Positions 1 through 11,639 of a DNA stretch of 64,000 nt are shown here, piece after piece. Position 1 is the stretch's first letter. Every line of letters begins with the position of its first letter. The notes under the pieces are model-generated. The model searched no databases, had not been told where the DNA came from, and saw nothing but the letters and a program-made list of their open reading frames with translations. The stretch is from Tamarix chinensis (Eukaryota > Streptophyta > Magnoliopsida > Caryophyllales > Tamaricaceae), in assembly GCA_030549775.1 (NCBI GenBank), contig CM060174.1:70311466-70375465 (forward strand). Direction: 5' to 3'. Position numbers and translations under genes: made by a program.

Positions 1-621
1 TTTTATGAATATAGAACATATCAAAGTGCTCCTAGTGCATCTTTATGTCAGGATGTAAGAAATTATTTGAGGACTTTGTTTGCATTATATTCTTCTTATC
101 AGTCACAACAAGTATCTATTAGTAAATCAAGGACCTCCTCTACTAGTGACTCTGATATTTCACTAGCATCTAATTTAGATGTGCATGAATCAAGAAGACA
201 ACTAGCTAAAATATTTAAAATGATGAGGCAAAGCCATAATATTAAGGAGAAATCAAAATTAGATAGGTATTTGGAAAATAATTTGGTGGATTTCAATCAA
301 GGAATAAGTGAGGAAGTTAAGAGTTCTCTTAGTCCTAAAGATGTGTTAGGTTTGTGGTGGAAGAATGAATTAAGGTATCCTATCATGAGTGCAATGGACA
401 AGGATATACTAGCTATGCCTATTTCTACTATTTCATCGGAATCGGCTTTTAGCACCGGAGGCCTTGTGCTTGACCATTTTCATAGTTCTTTAGCTAGAAG
501 GATGATGGAGGCCCTGATTTGCTCACAAGATTGGCTTTGTAGATCACAAGAGCCATTATCATTGGAGGATCTTGAAACAATTGAAGTAGGTAATTTTTTA
601 GTTATCTTTTTTAATTTGTAG
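1..621 (+). CDS. hAT transposase, C-terminal part
   Basis: The frame is open from the first base of the window to a stop at 619-621, so this is the last ~206 residues of a longer protein. It matches the C-terminal hAT dimerisation region of plant BED-type transposases (RICESLEEPER/DAYSLEEPER-like). A charged linker with LDRYLEN is followed by DVLGLWWKNE and then LAMPISTISSESAFSTGG, the conserved dimerisation core. This domain holds hAT transposases together as oligomers on DNA in the nucleus. No internal stop or frameshift is seen in this part, unlike the other transposases here, so it is the best preserved TE coding segment in the window. BED finger and catalytic residues lie outside the window, so activity cannot be judged. 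An exapted host gene is possible but unlikely because the element end is present at 1295. Confidence 0.9.
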   Translation, partial: FYEYRTYQSAPSASLCQDVRNYLRTLFALYSSYQSQQVSISKSRTSSTSDSDISLASNLDVHESRRQLAKIFKMMRQSHNIKEKSKLDRYLENNLVDFNQGISEEVKSSLSPKDVLGLWWKNELRYPIMSAMDKDILAMPISTISSESAFSTGGLVLDHFHSSLARRMMEALICSQDWLCRSQEPLSLEDLETIEVGNFLVIFFNL

Positions 622-1275
622 TTGATTAATTCTTATGAGACACTTATTAACACGGTGAATTATTATTTTTTATTATATAATCGGAGAAGATGAATATAAC
701 TCTACCACTTATGCACATTGAAAAATGAGAGCTCAAGAAAATTTGCATAAGTTTGAGTAGGTATTTGTTGAATTAATTCCTCATTTAGGATGATCTTAAC
801 TTAGAATAATGATGTAATTGTTGTTTGCTACTATTTTTGTTGTTTCATTAGCTCTACACTTAATAGAATGTGTGTTTATGTAGGGTTACGATGTATTTAC
901 AAGCATGTAGGATTATATTTTTATTATTTAAATATGCTTATTGTTGGATAGTATTATGCATTAAGGATGGTAATCTGGAACAAGTTAATTGGTGGTGTAA
1001 TGTTGTTTAAATAATTGGATTTGATAGAATCCAATCAAGTCTTGTGATGTAGTAGCTTTAATTGTAGTTCTTTAATTGGATATTTTTTTATCAGTTCAAA
1101 TATTTGCTGACTAGATTGGATATTTGCTTGGCAAATAAGATAATATCAAATATATTTGTGATTTTTTTATATATTTGAATGACCATTTGGATAATACTTG
1201 TTTTATTTGATATAAGATCTGAAATTTTGGATCGAATATCAAATATCATATTCGGATATCCAAAAAATTGGATAT

Positions 1276-1295
1276 TTGAACTATGAACAGCCCTA
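1276..1295 (+). repeat. Right terminal inverted repeat of hAT-1
   Basis: The end reads TTGAACTATGAACAGCCCTA. It matches, in reverse complement, the start of the nonautonomous element at 45377. The innermost bases add TTGGATATTTG, also shared. Confidence 0.75.
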
Positions 1296-1614
1296 GCCGG
1301 GAGTTAGTGGGTGGGTCCAAAATGCCCCAAAATCCTAAATTAAGAAATTATAGCTAATTAAGGTTTTATTAGGAAAATTAATTAAATAAATTATGTTGCT
1401 AAAATAAGAGGTAGTAATTAGGACAAAATCAATAGGAAATTTATAAATAATTTAATTGGAGAAAATTAGGGTGTTTTACTAATTAAAATAGAATTTAGGA
1501 AAAATATTTCAAAAATCCTAAATTAACCTAAAAAGAGAATTTAAGTATTATTATATTAAAATATTATTATTTTTAAATATCCTAAATACCCAAAATATTT
1601 TAATTAACCCCAAC

Positions 1615-2640
1615 TCACTTATTTTTCTTTTATTTTCTTTTTTCCTTTTTTCTTTTTCCTCTCTTCTCTTTCCTTTTCTTTCCTTCCTCTCCCTTCTCTT
1701 TTTCTTTCTTCCCCTTCCCTTCCTCGACCTGGGCCAGCCCAATCCCTCTCCTCTCTCCCTTCCTCATGCATGGCCCAAGCTTGCACCACACTCCCTCCCC
1801 CAAGCTAGCCTAGTTCCCTCCCCCTTTCTTTCTTTTCTTTTTCTTTCCAGACTGCCTAGTCTGTCCCTTCCTTCTTCTTCCCCAGCCCTTCGCGACCTAC
1901 AACTTTCCCCCGACCTGTGCCTTGATTCTCTCCGCCAACCATGCTCGCTGATCGGCCAGCCTTCCCCTCTCTTCCCCACTAATCCGCCTGCCTTTTCGGC
2001 CTAACCAACCTCCCCCTCTTCTCGCGCGTCGTTCCTTCTCTCTGACCCAATCACAGCCTACCATGGCAGACCTACGTCGGCCCACCATCATCGGTTGGCA
2101 TGCCCTATCCCACTTTCCCCTTGTTTTCCTGCTTCCCTCTATCGTTTCCCCCTCCATTAAGTAGCCCCAAAGTTGGATTTTGTTCACGGCCTAGAAATCC
2201 CGACCTATGCGCCATCGACTGATCAGACACCCTCACCGTCTTCATCACCCATCGTCGCCACTCAAGCTACCACAGTCGTGTAAAGTACCCTTCCCGAGCA
2301 GCCACACTTCCACCCCCTTTGCCCTTCGCACCATTGTTCGCTACCACTCCTACTGCAACCACCACCTCTTACACCTCCCAAAATCACCTGCAGACCTCCC
2401 TCTACCTTTCCCTACCCTCCTTTTCCCCTTCCTCCCTCTCCACCACAGCACCGCCGCCTTTGGCTATGCCGCCACCACCATTCCAACCCTCTTCACCTAG
2501 GCATCCACCACCACCTCAACTTCCACACTCACTCTCCCTCTCCTATTCCCAACACTTAACTAATTCCCTCTTTTCTCTCTTCCCCCCCCCCCCCCCCCCC
2601 GCCGCCAGTTCCTCCGGTCATCACCAACCTTAGGTGGTAT
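1615..2640 (+). other. Pyrimidine-rich segment of element A
   Basis: The + strand is dominated by C and T with many CTTTCC and CCTCC words, including a run of about 20 C at 2583-2600. Apparent open frames on both strands are low-complexity products. Copies B (6290-6760) and C (27520-28110, reverse) have a similar pyrimidine-rich stretch at the same relative place, so it belongs to the LTR family. Confidence 0.6.
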
Positions 2641-2699
2641 CCTATACCCTCTCAACCCCTAAACCCTAGTTATGCAAGCCTTATTCATTTTAATTGTAT

Positions 2700-2734
2700 T
2701 ATATTGTTGTTGTTGTTGTTGTTGTTATTATTAC

Positions 2735-2773
<39 letters not shown>

Positions 2774-2901
2774 TATTTACTATTATTTATCATGCTTTTT
2801 ATTATCCCTGAAATATTATTATTACTACTACTACTATTAAGGGGTCGAAACCCTATTTTACTATTATTATTTTTGTTGTTGTTGTGGTTATTGTTATTAT
2901 T

Positions 2902-2934
<33 letters not shown>

Positions 2935-3017
2935 ATTGTTGTTGTTGTTGTTGTTGTTATTACTGATTCTAGATTTAACATGATATTGTTTTGTTGATAT
3001 AAAAGGATACTCAAACC

Positions 3018-3061
<44 letters not shown>

Positions 3062-3230
3062 TGAATATTGCTAATAATATTCCTAACGCCCTTATTATTA
3101 TTATTATTATTAGTATTATTGTTATTGTTACTATAGTATTATTATTATTATTATTAATACTATTATTATTATTATTATTATTATGGTAAAAATATTCAAA
3201 CCCTTATATTATCATTATTTCAAATATTAC

Positions 3231-3266
<36 letters not shown>

Positions 3267-3280
3267 CCTTAGCAATATTA
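2700..3280 (+). repeat. TTR triplet microsatellite expansion
   Basis: Long impure tracts of TTA and TTG triplets (2700-2770, 2870-2965, 3020-3062, 3090-3185, 3230-3265) are separated by short remnants such as AAACCCTA. The tract gives spurious poly-Leu or poly-Tyr frames. Copies B and C lack it, so it helps explain why A is 1.0-1.4 kb longer. Confidence 0.9.
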
Positions 3281-4959
3281 GTATTTTGTTAGTGTTATTA
3301 TTATTATATTATTATTTTATCTCTAACCCTATTATTAGCCTTAGCCTTAAAAATACTAGGGTTTCTATTACTAGGAGTATTAGTATTACTATTATTATTA
3401 TTAATATCATTATTTTTGCTATAACTAGTGTTAGTACTGTTATTAGAGGAAATAAAGCTATTAGATTTAATAATATAAATATGGCTATAAATATTATTAA
3501 AAATCCTATTTTTCACTTGTAAAGTTTCCTTTAATGATAGTAACCCTAATCTTAGAATAAAATAAGAAATAACAGTATTTTTGATAGGAGGGAAACTTAT
3601 CCTTAGTTTTTCCCTCTTATAAGTGAAGACAGTCAAAACCCTAAAGAAGCGTAAGAGCGTGCTCCAAGACCCGTGACGTGCTAGGTAAGGGTGTAGCTAA
3701 GGACTTATGTGTGCTATGTGTCTTATATGCCTTGGATGCCATGTATAATGATATGTTGTGTACCTTGTGCTATTGTTATAACTGTTTCATGTGTAGCGCA
3801 GCTTAGAGTTGAAGTATACTCTTGTGTTCTCTTATGATATGTGTACAATATGTTTGTACTATAAATTATGGTGTGATGTAATATGGCCCTTTTAGGACAT
3901 GCATGCTAGGATAATTAATGCAGTGATATGAGGTGGAAAGATGAAGAAGGAAAAACAGGGAAGTAAGTGGACTAAGGGAAAGTAAGTTGACTAAGGGGAT
4001 GTGGGATTGACCTAAACATCCCATGATCCATTAGAGGAAGAATAAAAGGGGACTTAAAGCAAAATAAAGTGGATGAACTTTGTATGGGAGAATCAAGGGT
4101 TGCATGGGAGAATCTAGGGTTTGCATGGGAGAATCTAGGGTTTTGCATGAAAAACATTGAGGGTTTGCATGTGATGGTTAGAGTCCATATGGGGGTGAAC
4201 TTTATATATAGAAAGTTACCTTGGGGTGTGAGGAAGGTAATGGAAGAGTTGTTTGGGTGATTGGAGGCTTTGGGTGAAAAATAGTACATGGGACAGTATA
4301 AGAGTGCATAGGAGACCGAGCTAGGGTTTGGGAGGAAACCCTAATTAGAGAAGGTGGAAAAAGGAAAATATATGAGGGTGAGTGGAGTATGAGATGAGAA
4401 TAGGGGGATTACCATGAGTGGGACGAGCATGGGTATCATGGGAAGTAAGAGTAGAAGGTGAGAAATGGAGGGGTGACATGTGGAAATGAGGATGCTAGGG
4501 TTAGCATAGCTAGCTAGGGTTTAGTGTGGTCACCTAGGGTTTCGTGGTCACACGTGTATTTAGGGGAGTAAAGTGAGATGATGAGGGTTGAATCTAAGGG
4601 TTGTGATGTGTGGGGTGTTAAAATAATTTGGGTTGTATGAGGCAGAGAAGGATGGGCCACATAGGCCAAAATTAGGGTTTCTAGAGAAAACCCTAGGGTA
4701 AGGCTATGAGTGGACTTAGGGGTATAAGGTAGTGGGCCTTGACCCACACACTTAGGAGTTGGGCCTCCAGTGTGAGTAAGTGGAATAAGAAAAGGATGTC
4801 AGGGCAAGTTAGGAGGTGCAGAAGTCTCAAGATATGAGACAAGCCCTCTTGGGAGGATATGCGTAGATGAAGTAAGTCATGCATGTAAATGGTGAAAACT
4901 TATTGAATAAGACACTGTAAGACACTAATCATTTAAATAGGAAGATTGTTGAGTCGAAC

Positions 4960-5320
4960 CTAGACCGGTCCACTGGTGAATAATAGTGGCCAGGAGCCGG
5001 GGTGCCTTGGAGACCGATCCACCGACGAATAACAGTGGTCAGGAGCCTTATGCCCTGTATGTTTCCTATCTGCCAGCTATAATAGTGGGGGGTTCTATAA
5101 TCAATAAACCAAATATAATTATGATAAGACATAGGAAAGATACTAAGTACTTATAGTGGAACACCATGAGAGTGATGGCTAGATCGGTCCACCGGAGAAT
5201 AATAGTGGCCAGGAGCATCTTGCCTTGGAGACCAATCCATGGGTAAATAATAGTGATCAGGAGCGTTATGCCCTGTACTTTTCGATCCACCGGCCATAAT
5301 AGTGAGGCTCCTATATTCGT
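4960..5320 (+). repeat. AATAGTGG module block of element A
   Basis: Modules of the form YCCACCGRNGAATAATAGTGG, then YCAGGAGC and a TGCCYTG word, occur in two groups about 220 bases apart (from 4964 and 5183). Each group closes with an AATAGTGRGG variant followed by a TCCTATA-like word. The same arrangement is present at 12813-13255 (B), 25695-26125 reverse (C) and 55140-55590 (D). Confidence 0.8.
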
Positions 5321-6017
5321 ATGGATTGATAAAAATCCTGGTGTGAAATAAGTATTGATCAGAGACTAAATAAGCAGTTTATCAGGACTACACCTTATCC
5401 TTTATCTTTCTGAAATGATTGTATGCAATATTATGTGCCTTTGTGTGTTGGCCTTACTGCATGGTTACCTTACTCAGTACGTAGTGTACTGACCACATGT
5501 TTCATGGATGTTTCTCATTCCCATGAGCAGAAGGTCCCTCTGAATTTATGCAGGTCGGTGATACCATTTTTGATGCCTTCGATGCTTACGAGGTATCGGG
5601 TGAGGCTGAGTATTGAACATAGACTTAGCTTGAGGATTCGAGAGCATCGTGGCCAGATTTACTTTTTATGTTCTTTTACGTTGTACCAGTTTTCTCATAC
5701 TTGATTTTTATTGTGTTGTAATCTAAATTCCTTTCAAGGAATTCTAATTATGTACTCTAGGTTGTAAACCTTTTTCCGCGTACTTTGATTTTTGTTTTAT
5801 GATTGTTTCAATGCTTTTATGAGGCCTTGGTTTGAATTTGAATCATCATGGTTGTTAATTATTCTTTAGACTTGTGGTTAGTACGGGAATAGCCGGGGGC
5901 CAGAATTGTACTGATCACAGCAGTAACATCCCCGAAATTCATAAGTTTTTAGTTAATTACTTCCACTAAATCTTAAATAAAATAAAACTTTTTAGTAGTG
6001 AATTTTGGGGTGTTATA

Positions 6018-6069
6018 GGGTCAACCTTAGTTATATTTTTCACTTAGTACCTATTTCCTTCTCTATCAG
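6018..6069 (+). mobile_element. Middle fragment of the interrupted family E repeat
   Basis: These 52 bases between A and B match the reverse complement of about 47475-47530 in the intact family E copy (shared words TTTTCACTTAGTAC and TTCTCTA). They are the host DNA between two insertions. Together with 1296-1317 and 13873 onward they rebuild a continuous stretch of family E. Confidence 0.7.
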
Positions 6070-7056
6070 TGTAATACCCTGAAATTTTACTTAGCCTAAT
6101 TCTAATATCAATAAATCCTATGTTAGCCTTAGCCTAACTCCTTAATCCTGAAACTTTATGTGAATCTAAAACCTTGACTTGGATAAATCGTAATTCGTAA
6201 ACCAAAATCAAAACCTGCTAAAATCTCCACTACTCCTAATTACTTTGGCTAATCTAAAATCATCCTAAACTAATCCCCTAACCCTTCTTTTTTTTCCTTT
6301 TCTTTCTTTTTTTTGTTTTCTTTCTTTCTTCTCCTCCTCCCGCCAACCTCAAGCTACACTTTTGAATTGTTGCAAATTGCACTTGCAAATTGCACCACCA
6401 CTTATACCATCACCCATCACCTTTCTACACCTTCATCCATCACCCATCACCTTTCTACACCTTCATCCATCACCCATCACTTTTCTCCTTCTTCTTCTCC
6501 TTCTCCCATCTCTGCAAACCTGCACACCCCCATGCGCACCACCCTATCTCCTTGCATCCTTCTTATCCTTTTCATCCTTACGCAACACCTAAATACAACC
6601 ATCACCACCCTCACCCTATAGCTACTACCCTACCCTTAACCATACTCTATAACCATCACCATCACCATCACCTTGTAGTTGCACCATCACCATCATCACC
6701 ATCTCACACCACTCCCCTGTTATTTTCTTCTTCCCTGACTCACACCGCACATGCACATGTATACAAGGACGAAGATAGGATATAAAATTCATGGGATCCC
6801 AATAAATAACAAGCATATATCTAAATATAAAATAATAACAAACATTATAATAATAATAATAATATATTAAATATTATATATAATCATACATAGATATTCG
6901 CTTACAACTGTACTCGTCGAGGTTTCTAATTTTGAAAGCGAGCTATAATAATCTCATTACTAATGGTATCAGATACATCTTTTTCTATATATGAAATTAA
7001 ACAATTATGTACTCATTCATCACACATACTATTTTGAAACTTGTTTTTGATAAAAC

Positions 7057-9160
7057 TCATTGCTGAAAAGCTCTTTCAACAATTGTAGTAGCTACCGACA
7101 AAATCAAAGCTAGCTTCACAAGTATATAAACCAAAGGATACGTAGTGTACTTTTTTGTTTTCACTAGCTTCCTTGAGAGATCACCAAGGCCTTTTAATTT
7201 ATAAAATCTATCATCAGATTGAACATCCAAAATATAATTCTCAAGATGATTGTCTAATATCACAAGATCAACATCAGAAAACTCCTCGGGATAAAACTTT
7301 GTTAACCTAATCAATGAAGTTTTGTCAAAAGCAGAGAATAACTCCGATGGATTCAAGCATCCTACACAGGACAACAACATAGTGCATATCACATCAAAAC
7401 GTAATTCAAGCTCCTCTAATTGTAATTCTAATATTTTATAGAAGTAATCAAACTTGTAATGATGCATACTTGTAAGAAACAGAGCCAACCGCTGTGACTT
7501 GTTTTCCTTAACATACCAATCATCCATATTTGCAATCACACTATTCTTAGTAAGTTGTTTAGTAAGTTGAGCAAGTCTCATGACATTTATAATGTCTTGA
7601 TCACACTTTTGCAACATCTAAGACAAATCATTCGTGATACCTAGAACCCTTTTCATCAAATGTAACATGAAAACACACTCAAAGGTCATTAGTAGATCTT
7701 TAAAAGCTCTAAGCCTCACCTTTCTGTCCACTTTTTGAATCTTTTTAAAAAAAATCAAGTACTTCAATAACCATAGAAAATAAGTTAACCAAACTTGAAA
7801 TAAACTTAAGATGTGACCCCCAACAGGTATCTCCAGCCCTTGAAAGGGCTAATTCTTGATTTAATCCATGCCCACGTTCTATCTCACTTAGATCAAATGC
7901 TTCTTCTAATTTGATAGCACGTTTATCTCAAAACATATCTCAACATTTGTTAGATGATCTAATTACATTAACAACACCGGTAACAATAAAAAAACAACCA
8001 ATCAACATCTTCATGAGACCTTATAACTGCAACGAGTACCAACTAAAGCTGATGAGAAAAACAATAAACATAATATGCTGAGTTATTTTCATCATGAATC
8101 AAAGTTTTTAAACCACCATATTCTCCTCTCATATTGCTTGCTCCATCATAGCTTTGTCCTCGTATTCTTGATATGCATAATTTATATTTCACTAACATTG
8201 TCTCAAGTGTTGATTTGAGTGACACGGTAGTTATATCAGCTACATGTACAATACCAATGAATCTTTCCATCACAAAACCCCTACGATCCACATAACATAC
8301 AATAACAACTATTTATTCTTTCCTAGATATATCACCAAGTTCATCAATTAATATGCCAAAAACATCATCCCCTAACTACTTAATAATCTCATTACTTATT
8401 TCAGTTGCACAAGCATAAGAAATATCTTTTTGAATATCAGGAGAAGTCATATGGCTATTTCTCGGAGCATTTTTCAACATAAAATGAGCCATAGATGGAT
8501 TAACTTCTTATAATATTTTTAGGAGCTCATAAAAATTACCTCGGATTTTTGAACCATTTGATTCATCATTCCCCCAAAATGTTATTCCTTGTCAAAGAAG
8601 ATATCTAATAGTAATGACCGATACTTCTAGATGAATATAATACTCAGATTTTACTATTTCAGATTATTTTGACAAAGCAGCTTGAATGCCATACTTTTAA
8701 TTCATCAAATTATCATATTTTTTCACAGCCTTGTTATGAGGACTATCACAATTACCAACATGAACTTCAAGCCTACCCTTTTTTATTCCAACCCCTAAAA
8801 CCTTAACCCACAAAATGATCACCACCAGCTTGAAATTCATGTTTGAACAAGTAACATGGTATGCAAAAAGTATTATCTTTTGCTATACTATATTTTAATC
8901 AATCATACTGATCAAACCAAGATGCAAAAAATCTTTGATTTTTTTCCAACAATAAGTTTAATTGGAAAATTGTGTGCACGAGGTTGGAAAGGACCAAGAC
9001 GAATATAATCTCTCCTTACCTTGTCTTGCTGATTTGGATGGAAATCTGAATTTTTTTTCCCTCAGACCTGGATCAAGTTCTAGAGAATTTAAATCCACCC
9101 AACTACATTGTGTAGCTTGGTCTTGATGAAGATATGAATTACAGGAGTAGGAACAGGATT
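7057..9160 (-). pseudogene. TTF-type hAT transposase (ZMYM1-like), decayed
   Basis: Translated in pieces on the minus strand, this is a TTF-zinc-finger hAT transposase, known in plants as 'zinc finger MYM-type protein 1-like'. From the N-terminus: GPFQPRAHNFP and FCIPCYLFKHEF mark the TTF finger (about 8800-9010); a DUF4371-like region contains RGQSYDGASNMRGEYGGL (8043-8291, RNase H-like fold); the C-terminal dimerisation motif ends in YPLVYILVKLALILSVATTI (near 7060-7140). The last 186-residue stretch (7057-7617) is open, but stops and frameshifts break the rest, including the joins between 7620 and 8040 and upstream of 8300. The protein would cut and paste the element in the nucleus; this copy cannot make it intact. 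Confidence 0.85.
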
Positions 9161-9269
9161 AGAATGGTTCTCATTAGGCCATTCTTTGTTTTAAGGCTAC
9201 TTTTGAAGATATTTTCATATGTTAATTTGATAAAATAAAATATGCAATTATCAATAGAACAATACAAGA

Positions 9270-10165
9270 TATAGTGAACAAATACTCAACTAAATCAAAA
9301 TTAAAAAAATAATGAACTAATTCTTATAGCCAAACTAATGCATACCATACTAATTCAAAATTAACATAACCTAATTCAAAAAAAATATAATAATCAACTA
9401 ATTCATGAAAATTAATATAGTCTATGCCAAAAACATCATCCACCCTAATTTAAGATTATTTTACAATTGATATAAAAATATTTTACAATTAATATAAAAA
9501 TAACAAGAAATTTCCAAATTCACATATTCATAATAAAATCAGAAATAAAAATACAAACTATTTTAATTAACAAAAATACTCAACTATATCAAAATTACAC
9601 AATAATGAACTAATTCTTATAGCCAAACTAATTCATACCATACTAATTCGAAATTAATATAACCTAATTAAAAAATATACAATAATCAACTAATTAATAT
9701 ACAAACTATTTCAATTTCCAAATTCACATATTCACAATAAAATTAGAAATAAAAATACAAACTATTTCAATTAACAAAAATACTCAACTAAATTAAAATT
9801 ACACAATAATGAACTAAGTCATACCATACTAATTCAAAATTAACATAACCTAATTCAAAAATATACAATAATCAACTAATTAACATACAAACTATTCCAA
9901 TTTCCAAATTCACATATTTACAGTAAAATTAGAAATAAAAATACAAACTATTTCAATAAACAAAAATACTCAACTAAATCAAAATCACACAATAATGAAT
10001 TGATTGTTATAGCCAAACTAATTCATGCCATACTAATTTGAAATTAACATAACCTGATTCAAAAATATACAATAATTAACTAATTAACATACAAACTATT
10101 CCAATTTCTAAATTCACATATTGACAATAAAATTAGAAATAAAAATACAAACTAATTCAATTAAC
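9270..10165. repeat. AT-rich tandem repeats upstream of the hAT-2 transposase
   Basis: About four imperfect copies of a 190-300-bp unit begin with AAATACTCAACTAAATCAAA or close variants, at about 9283, 9578, 9777 and 9964. Each continues with ATAATGAACTAATTCTTATAG, CATACCATACTAATTC, ATACAATAATCAACTAATT and CAAATTCACATATT words. It lies on the 5' side of the transposase and so may be expanded subterminal or promoter sequence. No gene is seen in it. Confidence 0.8.
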
Positions 10166-10189
10166 AAAAATTAAATTAGATTTCATCTT

Positions 10190-10680
10190 AAAAAAACCTC
10201 ACCCTCTCAATCTCTCTGGCTCTCGACTGTTGTCTGCTGACTTGCTGGCTGCTGCATGTTGAGATATACAGGGATGGTCGGCGGGCGGGTGTTGGGGTGC
10301 ATCGTGTAGGGCTTTGAACATGCCAGCGACGGAGAGGCCGAGAGGTCTGACAATAGCTGAATTGCTAAAGGGAGCAGGCATCAACCAATAGGGTTATTCC
10401 AAGAAGCTGAGAAGCGTCGGTGGGCGTCTAGCGGCCAATAGTCCTGGGCGTGGTGTGGTGGCAGCCGGTGGGGTAGGTTTATTCCAAATAGGAGCTGAAG
10501 ACTGAAGAGAAGCTGGAGCCTGGACCTGGAGGGCTAGCGTCGGGAGGGAGTGGGACGAATGGAAGAAGAATGCATGACACAAACACACTCTCATTGTTTC
10601 ACACAAAAAAATAGAAGTTGAAAAAAAATAAAGGGAAAAAATAGAAGCTGAAAAATTTGGCAAAAACGAGGTCCGAACCT
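10190..10680 (-). other. GC-richer 5' region of hAT-2
   Basis: Base composition changes sharply from AT-rich to mixed, with CpG words (GGCGGGCGGGTG, GCGTCGGTGGGCGTC). Short minus-strand frames exist (10199-10384, 10394-10663) but show no domain I recognise. It may hold the first exon or leader of the transposase gene. Confidence 0.4.
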
Positions 10681-11639
10681 AGGACCCTAGGCTTCACTTA
10701 ACATTATTTATAACCCTTTAATCACTGCTCTAGAAACATTTTTTGTCATATATATTGTATAAATAATATATAATTTAAAAAAATCCATGGGGTCAACACG
10801 ACCCCATGTGCTCTGAATTGGCTCATTTTTTTTTCTTTGGTTTTGCCTCATTCCTCTTCACTGTCAACGTCCAACGCCACCGACTACAACCTCTTTTCCC
10901 TTCTTCTTCTTCTCTTGTGCCACAGCATTTCAAAGTGCACACCTTGTGCACTGCCTATTGCATGACCATGCAACACTTAAAATCTCCTACTACATAGCCT
11001 TGCAACCTTGTCATCTCTTGGCCATGCATATTTTTTCTCTAGGCCTATTGTGCACCACTACAGCACAGCCATATACCTTTTTCATTGCCTGGGTGTGCAT
11101 CTTTTCTCCTCTCAACCTATTGTTGCACAACCGTATAACTCTTGTACCGCCTGGCCACGTAGCATATTTTCTCTCAACTAGAAGTTGCATCACTTGTTGT
11201 ACAGTTGTGCAACTTCCTATTTTTGGCTGTGCACCCCTATTTTCACCCCTCAAACTTGTCCAAACACAATAAAAATTTAACCATAGCTCCACCACACATT
11301 CCTCTACGCATCCATACATCTCAAGCTCTCATTTGACTATGGTTATATCTATTTTTACCCTCTTTACCTTGATTTCTCCTTTGATTTAACTTTTCAAGCC
11401 TAACCATAAATTTTATTATTATTCGTAGGTGGTATTCTAGTAGCTTTGGGGGAATAAGTATGGGATTTGAGTACTTAGAACCCGGTGTCCTAGTTGGTAA
11501 GGATACTATTTGATATTTATGATGTTTGGTGTTATTTGCTTGTATAGTTATATGTGTTTTTTATGATATTGTTGATATATGATGTAACATGTGTTGATCT
11601 GGATATTTTGTGATGATATGAATGTTATGTTGAAAGAAA

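Larger units (their letters stand above)
1..1295 (+). mobile_element. hAT transposon, right-hand part (hAT-1)
   Basis: This is the 3' portion of a hAT-family DNA transposon that enters from the left of the window. It holds the end of the transposase (1-621) and about 670 bases of AT-rich subterminal sequence full of short GATATTTGA-like words. The right end reads ...TATGAACAGCCCTA, ending at 1295. Its reverse complement, TAGGGCTGTTCATAGTT, is nearly the same as the left end of the small element at 45377 (TAGGACTGTTCATAGTT), and the similarity continues for about 40 bases. The next bases (1296-1303, GCCGGGAG) should be one copy of the 8-bp target duplication; the other lies outside the window. 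Confidence 0.85.
1318..6017 (+). mobile_element. Long LTR-like element A (probable solo LTR)
   Basis: This 4700-bp element is bounded by a perfect 5-bp direct repeat, GGGTC, at 1313-1317 and 6018-6022, as expected of LTR retrotransposon integration. The right end TTTTGGGGTGTTATA and the left end CAAAATGCCCC correspond to the family ends TGTAATACCCC and GGGGTGTTATA seen in copies B and C, with TG changed to CA at the start. It holds a CT-rich tract, a large triplet microsatellite, a block of AATAGTGG modules (4960-5320) and a right-end block (5460-6017) shared with B, C and D. No polyprotein is present, which suggests a solo LTR of a long-LTR gypsy element or a noncoding LTR derivative; the coding parent is not in the window. 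Confidence 0.75.
6764..10830 (-). mobile_element. TTF-type hAT transposon inside B (hAT-2)
   Basis: This block is absent from copy C. In C the words ACACATGTATGTA and TCTTTGGTTTTGCCTCA are close neighbours, whereas in B they lie at about 6750 and 10833, with this ~4.07-kb block between. It contains a decayed transposase on the minus strand (7057 to about 9160), an AT-rich tandem-repeat region and a GC-richer 5' region (10190-10680). The left end CAAGGACGAAGATAGGA and right-end sequence CCCCATGTGCTCTGAATTGG resemble the ends of plant TTF-type hATs. A clean 8-bp duplication was not found, so the edges are uncertain by about 10 bases. Confidence 0.75.

Noticed and set aside
2672..2983. Open frame of 103 residues rich in Leu, Tyr and Cys
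   Set aside because: It is a translation of the TTR/TTG microsatellite and has no domain.
4960..5320. CRISPR-like array of repeats and spacers
   Set aside because: Modules are variable, spacing is irregular, the same array recurs in four LTR copies, and the sequence is plant nuclear DNA.
6313..6785. His/Pro/Ser-rich frames up to 131 residues
   Set aside because: Low-complexity CACCATCAC and CTTCATCCATCACC repeats in element B; the equivalent region of C is not conserved as protein.
10660..10740. tRNA-like words (GGTCCGAACCTAGGACC) near the end of hAT-2
   Set aside because: No complete cloverleaf can be drawn; similar words are common near ends of plant TTF-type hATs.
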